NCBI GenBank assembly: GCA_044238735.1
Contig: JBIICS010000129.1
Location: 1-7,814 of the forward strand
Direction: 5' to 3'
DNA: 7,814 nt
Source: JBIICS01 sp044238735
GTDB taxonomy: Bacteria > Bacteroidota > Bacteroidia > UBA4408
Shown: positions 1 to 6,565 of the stretch, one piece after another
How the letters are laid out: each line of letters starts with the position of its first letter
How positions within the stretch are numbered: the stretch's first letter is position 1
Translations under genes and position numbers: made by a program
The notes under the pieces: generated by a model
What the model was told of the DNA's origin: nothing
What the model saw: the letters and a program-made list of their open reading frames with translations, nothing else
Databases searched by the model: none

Positions 1-1145
1 ATTACTATACCATAGTTCCAACCAAATCCCCCGAAGAAATGAAAAACCGGGATTACAATAAATCGATTCACCCAACCAAAAATTCCCCAACCTAGAGGAA
101 CTTGTTTTTCTAGATCTAGTTCATACATCTTTAATGTGTTATAATGATTTGGCCCAAAATAAAAAGAATAACCGATACTTTCGGCAGGAGAGTGATTGTA
201 AGGTAAAGTAATTTGAGCACTTGTAGTTTTGATATATTTTATAGAACCTGCTTCAGTCTTTGTTTCAACACTTAACGGTTTTTCAAATTCCTTATCCGCA
301 ATAAGGGAGCTAGCAAAAAACTGAGATTTAAACGATACCCATTTTATATTAGCAGGTGTATTATCTTTCTCATCACTGGTTTCGCTTAAATAGTCAACAC
401 CCTCTTCTTTAGACTTAAAGTATACTGTTGTAGCTGCTCTTTCACCCGTTATATTTTTTTCATGGCTTGGAAGATTTAACGACCAGTTTAAACTAAGCTC
501 TTTGGTTTGTGCAGAAATTAAATCCTGCATTCCCACCAGGTTTAATTTACTTCTTACCATAAAGTCGTTACCCTTTAAAGAATAAACAACTTCCAGATAC
601 TTTCCATCAGCTGCAGGCAGCTTAAAACTGGCCATTGCAGAGTCACCACCACTTACTATTTTATTATCACCTGTAGCCACAAAATATAAGTCGGAGGTAT
701 TAACAACTCTGTTCTCTACATTTAAATTTATATTAAAGTTGCTCGAATCCTCATTAAATAATTCAAGTGATTTTTTATCGTGTGTTTTATAATTTTTTAG
801 AACAACTGAAACAATTCGAGCCCCTTTATTGCTAAGCTTAATTTTTAAATTTTCGTTTTCGAGTGTTAGGTAATTAATTGTGCCCGTTGCAGCCCCGGCA
901 AGCATACCGTATTTTTGTGTATTCTGAATAAGTTTTGCAGAGTCGCTTAAAACTACCTCACTTTTAACGTTTTGCGCATTAGTAATCTTAAGCTGTTCTT
1001 CTTTATTTTTTTGAACTTGTGCTAAAGAATCAATAGTTTTTTGCTGAGCCTTCTTTTCGGCTTCAGAGGGCGAATTATAAATACCAAAACTAATTAAAAT
1101 AACTGCAATTAATGCGAAACCAATAATTGTATTCTTGTCTATCAT
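1..1145 (-). CDS. yidC: Membrane protein insertase YidC, N-terminal 381 residues (3' end outside window)
   Basis: YidC inserts and folds inner-membrane proteins, alone or with the Sec translocon. The reading frame opens with ATG at 1145 and stays open to base 1, where it is cut. Residues 1-5 (MIDKN) precede one membrane helix at about 6-22. A Lys/Gln-rich linker follows, then a large beta-rich periplasmic (P1) domain from about 75 to 340, as in Gram-negative YidC. The conserved insertase domain begins at about 350 (LGWGIFGWVNRF, then FGWNYGIV at 374-381, matching the family's NWG motif). The helices carrying the hydrophilic-groove arginine lie beyond the window; Bacteroidota homologues are usually about 600 residues. 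The start lies six bases after the pyrG stop, so the two are probably cotranscribed. There is no Shine-Dalgarno site, only an A-rich leader, as is usual in this phylum. The family call is firm. Confidence 0.95.
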   Translation of the reverse strand, partial: MIDKNTIIGFALIAVILISFGIYNSPSEAEKKAQQKTIDSLAQVQKNKEEQLKITNAQNVKSEVVLSDSAKLIQNTQKYGMLAGAATGTINYLTLENENLKIKLSNKGARIVSVVLKNYKTHDKKSLELFNEDSSNFNINLNVENRVVNTSDLYFVATGDNKIVSGGDSAMASFKLPAADGKYLEVVYSLKGNDFMVRSKLNLVGMQDLISAQTKELSLNWSLNLPSHEKNITGERAATTVYFKSKEEGVDYLSETSDEKDNTPANIKWVSFKSQFFASSLIADKEFEKPLSVETKTEAGSIKYIKTTSAQITLPYNHSPAESIGYSFYFGPNHYNTLKMYELDLEKQVPLGWGIFGWVNRFIVIPVFHFFGGFGWNYGIV

Positions 1146-1151
1146 TTTATT

Positions 1152-2765
1152 TTATACGTGTTTTAAAGCCGCTTCAACAAATTTCACAAATACAGGATGC
1201 GGATTCTCTACTGTACTTTTATATTCGGGATGGAATTGAACACCAATAAAGAAAGGATGATGAGGTAACTCAATTATTTCAACCAGATTATTTTCTGGAT
1301 TTATACCAGATAGAACCATTCCGGCCGATTGATATTGTTGCACAAATTGATTATTAAATTCGAAACGGTGACGATGACGTTCTTTAATCATTTCTGAATT
1401 ATAGATTTTATGTGCTAATGTACCTGGAGTAATTTTACAATCGTAAGCACCCAAACGCATGGTTCCACCTTTGTTAATAATGGTTTTTTGTTCCTCCATT
1501 AAATCAATTACGGGATAAGGAGTAGCGCGATTCATTTCATAAGAATGTGCATCCTTTAGTCCTAATACATTACGAGCAAACTCTATTACAGCACACTGCA
1601 TCCCCAAACAAATTCCAAAAAAAGGCAGGTTATTAGTTCGGGCATATTTAATTGCATTTATCTTACCTTCAATTCCTCTTTCTCCGAAACCCGGTGCAAC
1701 TAAAATTCCTTTTAGGCCTTTTAATTTCTTTTCAATAACCCCCTCGTCTATCAAATCTTCTGAATGTATCCAATCTAACTGAACTTTTGCATTATTCGCA
1801 ACGCCTGCATGAATAAAAGCCTCAACAATAGATTTATAAGAATCTTTTAATTCGATATACTTTCCTACCAATCCAATTCGCACAATTGCATTTGGGTTTT
1901 TAAGTTTAGACAAAAAGTTCTGCCATTTTTCCAGGTTTGGTTCCGATTTAGGAGTAACGCCCAGTTTTTGTAAAACCACTAAATCTAACTGCTCATCTTG
2001 CATAAGCAAAGGCACGTCGTAAATAGTTTCGGCGTCCATAGATTCTATAACTGCATTTGGATTAACATTGCAGAATAGCGCAATTTTTTTTCTAAGATCT
2101 TTGTTTAAAAACTTTTCGGTACGGCAAACCAACACATCTGGCTGAACACCATATTCTAATAGAGATTTAACAGAGTGCTGTGTAGGCTTTGTTTTTAGTT
2201 CGCCGGCTGCAGAAAGATAAGGCACTAGTGTTAGATGTATAACCAGGCAATTGGATCCCATTTCCCATTTAAGCTGTCGAACAGCTTCTATGTATGGCAA
2301 CGATTCGATATCTCCAACAGTGCCCCCAATTTCAGTTATAACAAACTCATAATTTCCGGTTTTTCCTAAAATCTTAACTGAGTTCTTAATTTCATCTGTA
2401 ATATGTGGAATTACCTGCACGGTCTTTCCTAAATAGGCTCCCTGACGTTCTTTATTAATAACATTAAGATAAACCCTTCCGGTAGTAATATTATTGGCCT
2501 GAGATGTAGGGGCATTTAAAAAACGTTCGTAATGCCCTAAGTCTAAATCTGTTTCGGCTCCATCATCGGTTACAAAACATTCACCATGCTCATAGGGGTT
2601 AAGCGTTCCTGGATCTACATTAATATAGGGATCTAGTTTTTGAATAGTTACCGAGTACCCTCTACTTTGCAGCAATTTTGCCAAAGAAGCGGAGACAATT
2701 CCTTTTCCAAGTGATGAAGTTACCCCTCCGGTAACAAAGATGTATTTTGTGTTTGTGCCAGGCAT
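1152..2765 (-). CDS. pyrG: CTP synthase (glutamine-hydrolysing), complete
   Basis: This cytosolic enzyme makes CTP from UTP, ATP and glutamine (EC 6.3.4.2), the last step of de novo pyrimidine nucleotide synthesis. At 537 residues it has the normal family length. The synthetase domain covers about 1-270: the ATP loop GGVTSSLGKG at 13-22 with Lys21, the magnesium-binding region DLDLGHYERF with Asp75, TEIGGTVGDIES at 144-155 with Glu145, and the UTP/CTP site KTKPTQHSVKSL at 191-202. The class I glutamine amidotransferase domain covers about 295-537: PGFGERG at 358-364, nucleophile Cys386 in GICLG, MRLG at 436-439, ERHRHRFEFN at 462-471, and His512 and Glu514 in QFHPEYKS. Every catalytic residue looked for is present, so it should be active. 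The ATG start fits homologues and directly follows a hairpin (2766-2785) and a promoter (2788-2817). yidC follows after six bases. Confidence 0.98.
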   Translation of the reverse strand: MPGTNTKYIFVTGGVTSSLGKGIVSASLAKLLQSRGYSVTIQKLDPYINVDPGTLNPYEHGECFVTDDGAETDLDLGHYERFLNAPTSQANNITTGRVYLNVINKERQGAYLGKTVQVIPHITDEIKNSVKILGKTGNYEFVITEIGGTVGDIESLPYIEAVRQLKWEMGSNCLVIHLTLVPYLSAAGELKTKPTQHSVKSLLEYGVQPDVLVCRTEKFLNKDLRKKIALFCNVNPNAVIESMDAETIYDVPLLMQDEQLDLVVLQKLGVTPKSEPNLEKWQNFLSKLKNPNAIVRIGLVGKYIELKDSYKSIVEAFIHAGVANNAKVQLDWIHSEDLIDEGVIEKKLKGLKGILVAPGFGERGIEGKINAIKYARTNNLPFFGICLGMQCAVIEFARNVLGLKDAHSYEMNRATPYPVIDLMEEQKTIINKGGTMRLGAYDCKITPGTLAHKIYNSEMIKERHRHRFEFNNQFVQQYQSAGMVLSGINPENNLVEIIELPHHPFFIGVQFHPEYKSTVENPHPVFVKFVEAALKHV

Positions 2766-2785
2766 GCCGATTTTATTAAACCGGC
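2766..2785 (-). promoter_or_regulatory. Stem-loop directly abutting the pyrG start codon
   Basis: On the minus strand the arms GCCGGTTT and AAATCGGC flank the loop AATA. They form eight pairs, seven Watson-Crick and one G-U, and the last base of the stem touches the A of the ATG. The hairpin takes up the place where a ribosome would bind. If the nearby TAATTTTG element is used, transcripts would start at or within a few bases of its 5' arm, making it nearly the whole leader. It could limit initiation or protect the 5' end. As DNA it could also be an operator. No U-run follows, so it is not an intrinsic terminator. The pairing is seen directly; the function is inferred. Confidence 0.55.
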
Positions 2786-2787
2786 TA

Positions 2788-2817
2788 CAAAATTAGCAAA
2801 AATAAAGGGGGTACAAA
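2788..2817 (-). promoter_or_regulatory. Predicted Bacteroidota-type promoter for pyrG-yidC
   Basis: The -7 consensus of this phylum is TAnnTTTG, with a TTG/TTTG element about 17-23 bases upstream. On the minus strand TAATTTTG (2795-2788) is preceded by TTTG (2817-2814) with an 18-base spacer. A second match, TATTTTTG (2804-2797), has its own TTTG at 2830-2827 with a 22-base spacer. The first would place the start of transcription near 2786-2782, giving a leader of about 20 bases. The short motif occurs by chance in AT-rich DNA, but its place in the only intergenic gap, with correct spacing, supports it. Confidence 0.6.
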
Positions 2818-2823
2818 GGATGT

Positions 2824-2853
2824 TGGCAAATATTTAGTAATATTTATTTACCA
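2824..2853. repeat. Imperfect inverted repeat in the kinase-pyrG gap
   Basis: The arms TGGTAAATA and TATTTGCCA (minus-strand reading) form a nine-pair stem with one G-U pair around a 12-base loop. It lies 37 bases past the kinase stop and just upstream of the pyrG promoter, and it includes the TTTG of the second promoter match. No T-run follows in either direction, so a classical terminator is unlikely. It may be an operator, a 3'-end stabilising structure, or chance in AT-rich sequence. Confidence 0.3.
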
Positions 2854-2890
2854 GAAAAGCACTGATTAAGAACAATATACTAACAAACTT

Positions 2891-5800
2891 TTATAATACA
2901 GGAAACTGAATATAGAAGTCGGTACCCGCATTTACTTCGGATTTAAAATTGATGGTGCCACTCATAATTTCTACCATGTTTTTTACCATAGCTAATCCTA
3001 GTCCGGTTCCGGTTGATTTTGTAGTAAAATTTGGATTAAATATTCGGGTTTTGTATTCCTCCTCAATTCCTTTTCCGTTATCAGCTATTTTAATGGTAAT
3101 TAATTCGGGCGATTTGGTTACAACTACTTCTATTCTTCCTGCTTTTTCGGTTGGTATTGCCTGAATAGAATTTTTAATTAAGTTATTAATTATTCGTAAC
3201 AAATAATCTTTATCACCTCTAATAAACACCGCCCCTTCAGGAAGTTCAGTTTTAAAGACAATATTAGGTGTGTCTTTAAATAAATTAACGGAAGCATTTA
3301 TAATTTCCTTAATATTAATATCGTCGAAAATAGGCGTTGGCATTTTAGCAAAATTAGAAAACTCGGTAGCAATACCCGATAGCGTATCTATTTGCTCTAT
3401 TAAAGTTTGTGTAAATCGTTTAAGTTTATTTTCAAAATCGGGATGCTGATCATTCCACGAGCGCTCTAATAATTGAACACTTAGTTTCATGGGGGTAAGG
3501 GGGTTTTTAATTTCGTGTGCCACTTGCTTGGCCATTTCTTTCCAGGCTCCCTCGCGTTCCGATTTTGCAAGTTGTTCTGCAGAGTTCATTAACTCTACTA
3601 CCATTCGGTTGTATTCGTTTACCAGATTGGCAATTTCATCTTTACCCTCCCAAACAATAAGTTCATTACTTTTACCTAATTTAATTCCACTTATTTTTTC
3701 GCGAAGCAACACTAAAGGGTATGTAATTCGATTGGAAATAACCAATGATGTAAAAATAGATAACGCAAATAACACCAGGTAAATATTTATTAGGGAGATT
3801 ATGAAAGAAGAAATCTCGTTTTCTAATTGGCTTTGTTTGGAGAAATAGGGTAGATTTAAATATCCCAAAATTTTATTTTGTTTATTACGCAAAGGAACAT
3901 AGGAGGATAAATACTTTAAATTACCAATGCGCTCCTCATGAAGATATTCTGTCTTTTCCTGATTGGCCAAATAAAAATAGGCCTCCGTGTTAATTTTGGT
4001 AGAAGTTAATTTTTGTTGATACAATTGTATTTTGCTACTTGCAACTAAATTTCCGCTTTTATCAAAAATATTTATATCGGATGAGAATGTATTAGCCAAA
4101 CGACTTAATAGATAGTTTAAATATTCATTAGAAAAATTTTTAAGATTCCGCTCATTACTTAGCTTTTCTTCAACCTCAATTAATATTGCACGGGTTTTAT
4201 TTATAACCTCATTAATACTTTGCCTTTTAAATTGTTCGTTAAAAGAACTGATTGATCCATAACCTAAAATAAAAAATGAGAATAATAGTACAAGCAATAG
4301 CTGTAATTGTATTCGGCCCCGTAAAGTAACCGAGAAAAATTTTTGAGGATTTTGCAATTGAATAACCGTAAATAAAATAAAAACACACATCAGAAAAAAG
4401 ATCAATAGTGCCGAAAAGATATTAATAGCAAATAAATCACTATGCAACATAGTAGAAACAATAATTTGAGTATTATTTTCCAACTGCATTATGTAGTGAG
4501 TATATCCTTCTTTTTCAATCTCATATTCAGTATTATCAAGCTTAGTTAGAGATGCTGAAGTTAATGGATAAGAAAAATCGCCAAAACGACTGATTAGATT
4601 ATAGTTTTTATATTTTGCATAACTATACCCCTGAAAGCGTTGATTATCGGCATCCTTTTTATTGAGTAATAATTCCGGAAAACCAATATCGTCCGATAAG
4701 TATTTTGCTTCTATTAAAACATAGTTATATCCTAACACTTTATTGTTTGGTTTTGTTTTTACTGGTAAGCGGGCCATATAAGCAATACGTCCATTATCAT
4801 TCTTTAAGTGAAAGAGATATTTTGTTGATACTACCTTTTTATTTTTAGTTAGATTATTTTCAAAAACAGATATATCATTATTAGGTGTATACATAGTTTC
4901 TAAAACCGGGTCGCCTTGTCTATTATAGATAAAGAAGTTTATATCGTATTTCTCCCAGTACCCTGTGAAATATTTTTGTAGCATTAACTTCTTTGTCTCA
5001 AATAATTGCTGGTTTTTTTCCTTTTTTATTAATACTACTCTTTGAAGCAATGAGTCGGTGGCCAAATCTTTCTCAAATAATGAGAATAATTGCTCTAAAA
5101 CCGGGTCGGTTTCTGCAGATAAACGTTCGGCTAATATCCTTCGATTGTTTGACTCTTTTTTTACAACTTCGTTTTTAACCCGATTAGAAAAGGCGATAGA
5201 AAATGTTCCTACTATAATAAAAAGATAAATTAATGTATAACCTAACTTTCTTTTAGAACGCCAATACCAAACAAAAAGAGGAAAAAAACTAAATACAACT
5301 ATAGATAAACCCTGACCCAGATTTAAACTAAGAAACAAAACAAATATAAGAACCGAAAAAGAGATTAGGAAAGTGATTTGCTCTTTCGAGCTTACATAAT
5401 TTAAAACTTCTATAAAAACTTCTATAAATAAATAGAGTCCGAAAAACAGTATAAAAACTCCTATTAACGCCAGATAACTATAAGGAGTTAGTTCAAAAAT
5501 ATTTGTAAGATTAAATGAAAGAGAAGAGTTCTCGATAAAACCACCTGTTATCTTTTCTATGTAATATACATTAATCATCAAGAAAATGCCAAACAAAGAA
5601 ATGCGCAGTAGTAAAATGTTAATAGTATTAATCTTTAGTAACGCAGGATAATGTTTTCGAAACTCAAAAGCAATGAGTGCATAGAAAAAAGCATTAATCA
5701 TGAAATCGCCAAGTGAGGGAAAAAGATTATTATAGGCATAATAAATAGGATTAAAAACCGGCAATTCATATATGGCAACCGGAATTTTATAATGCATCAT

Positions 5801-6562
5801 TAGCCAGCGGACAAAAACTAAAATTAAAATACTCCCCCACAAAACATAAGTGGGCCTTTGCTTTGCCGAAAATTGTTTGTACAAACGTATAAAAACTAAC
5901 GCTGTAACAAGAACTGCCAAAAAGGAAAAGATAAAATCCAGAAAATTAAAGAGCTGACTGTATCCAGAGACATGATAATACTGTAAACCAAAACAGAATT
6001 CTCCATTTATTTGTTTAACATTATAGGATGTTACTACATCGGCTATCCCTATAACGTTATTCGGATCTATATCAAAATCGGGATGAAAATTATTTTGTAA
6101 ATAACTATTTTGATAAGGGTACTCTTGCTTTATTAGGATTAATGCAACACCTCTTACTTTATTAACGTTTTGTTTTAAAACAACATACCACCCATTACCC
6201 AATTTAACACAAGGCTTATAAAACTGATCGGCCGCATATACTTCAGAAACAGGTACTCTGTTATCTGTCCATGCCTTTAAGGAATCGTTTATATAGGCCA
6301 GTAATACAATGCCTTTACGGTTATATAAACTATTGTAAAAACTTATACTCTTAATTAATGATTTCTCTGGGTTGGTTTTAATGAAGCTATTGAGAAGTTT
6401 TCGGGACTCTTCAACTTTTGATTGCACTACCGATTGAATGCCATCGGTAATATTTCTTTTATTATGCGTATTCAGCTCAAGATAACCAAACAACCTTCCT
6501 AATCCAAAGCAGATTAATGCAAGGACTAACCAAACAAATATATTTTGCTTTAAGAATCTCAA
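2891..6562 (-). CDS. Large multi-sensor membrane histidine kinase with an NtrY-like core
   Basis: This is an inner-membrane sensor kinase of 1223 residues. Hydrophobicity and positive-inside charges give 12 membrane segments at about 8-28, 205-228, 238-257, 284-301, 313-335, 362-384, 396-416, 418-434, 441-460, 709-735, 752-773 and 918-943. They leave three large extracytoplasmic regions (29-204, 461-708, 774-916). A HAMP linker (about 940-995) leads to the dimerisation and phosphoacceptor helix, AHEIKNPLTP with His1016, of the kind seen in NtrY. The ATPase domain is intact: N box Asn1127/Asn1131, DNGKGI at 1161-1166, the F box around 1175, GTGLGL at 1185-1190. There is no receiver domain and no response regulator in the window. 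The start is TTG, directly after the peptidase stop. That stop is in the same frame, so no start lies further upstream, and the next ATG (codon 255) would remove the first helix and the first sensor region. The signal is unknown. Confidence 0.9.
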   Translation of the reverse strand: MRFLKQNIFVWLVLALICFGLGRLFGYLELNTHNKRNITDGIQSVVQSKVEESRKLLNSFIKTNPEKSLIKSISFYNSLYNRKGIVLLAYINDSLKAWTDNRVPVSEVYAADQFYKPCVKLGNGWYVVLKQNVNKVRGVALILIKQEYPYQNSYLQNNFHPDFDIDPNNVIGIADVVTSYNVKQINGEFCFGLQYYHVSGYSQLFNFLDFIFSFLAVLVTALVFIRLYKQFSAKQRPTYVLWGSILILVFVRWLMMHYKIPVAIYELPVFNPIYYAYNNLFPSLGDFMINAFFYALIAFEFRKHYPALLKINTINILLLRISLFGIFLMINVYYIEKITGGFIENSSLSFNLTNIFELTPYSYLALIGVFILFFGLYLFIEVFIEVLNYVSSKEQITFLISFSVLIFVLFLSLNLGQGLSIVVFSFFPLFVWYWRSKRKLGYTLIYLFIIVGTFSIAFSNRVKNEVVKKESNNRRILAERLSAETDPVLEQLFSLFEKDLATDSLLQRVVLIKKEKNQQLFETKKLMLQKYFTGYWEKYDINFFIYNRQGDPVLETMYTPNNDISVFENNLTKNKKVVSTKYLFHLKNDNGRIAYMARLPVKTKPNNKVLGYNYVLIEAKYLSDDIGFPELLLNKKDADNQRFQGYSYAKYKNYNLISRFGDFSYPLTSASLTKLDNTEYEIEKEGYTHYIMQLENNTQIIVSTMLHSDLFAINIFSALLIFFLMCVFILFTVIQLQNPQKFFSVTLRGRIQLQLLLVLLFSFFILGYGSISSFNEQFKRQSINEVINKTRAILIEVEEKLSNERNLKNFSNEYLNYLLSRLANTFSSDINIFDKSGNLVASSKIQLYQQKLTSTKINTEAYFYLANQEKTEYLHEERIGNLKYLSSYVPLRNKQNKILGYLNLPYFSKQSQLENEISSFIISLINIYLVLFALSIFTSLVISNRITYPLVLLREKISGIKLGKSNELIVWEGKDEIANLVNEYNRMVVELMNSAEQLAKSEREGAWKEMAKQVAHEIKNPLTPMKLSVQLLERSWNDQHPDFENKLKRFTQTLIEQIDTLSGIATEFSNFAKMPTPIFDDINIKEIINASVNLFKDTPNIVFKTELPEGAVFIRGDKDYLLRIINNLIKNSIQAIPTEKAGRIEVVVTKSPELITIKIADNGKGIEEEYKTRIFNPNFTTKSTGTGLGLAMVKNMVEIMSGTINFKSEVNAGTDFYIQFPVL
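5403..5428. repeat. Perfect 12-bp tandem duplication inside the kinase gene
   Basis: The unit AAAACTTCTATA (plus-strand reading) occurs at 5403-5414 and again at 5415-5426, and the periodicity runs two bases further. It keeps the frame and encodes the repeated residues IEVF-IEVL at 380-387, at the end of the sixth predicted membrane segment. It looks like a replication-slippage product that adds one helical turn and a second glutamate. Confidence 0.7.
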
Positions 6563-6565
6563 TTA
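6560..6565 (-). promoter_or_regulatory. Zero-spacer stop/start junction (TAA then TTG) between peptidase and kinase
   Basis: The peptidase stop TAA (6565-6563) is followed at once by the kinase TTG (6562-6560) in the same frame. No Shine-Dalgarno-like purine run precedes it. The layout suggests that kinase translation depends on ribosomes finishing the peptidase, a form of coupled re-initiation, and it would keep kinase output low. Coupling is an inference; the base arrangement is seen directly. Confidence 0.6.

Noticed and set aside
2824..2853. Intrinsic terminator for the kinase
   Set aside because: The stem is AT-rich with a 12-base loop and no T-run follows on either strand; it is kept only as an inverted repeat.
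2949..3782. Plus-strand open frames at 2949-3164 and 3489-3782
   Set aside because: They are antisense to the highly conserved ATPase and phosphoacceptor domains of the kinase, which explain the sequence fully.
4993..5178. Plus-strand open frame of 61 codons
   Set aside because: It is short, antisense to the second sensor region of the kinase, and has no leader or homology I recognise.
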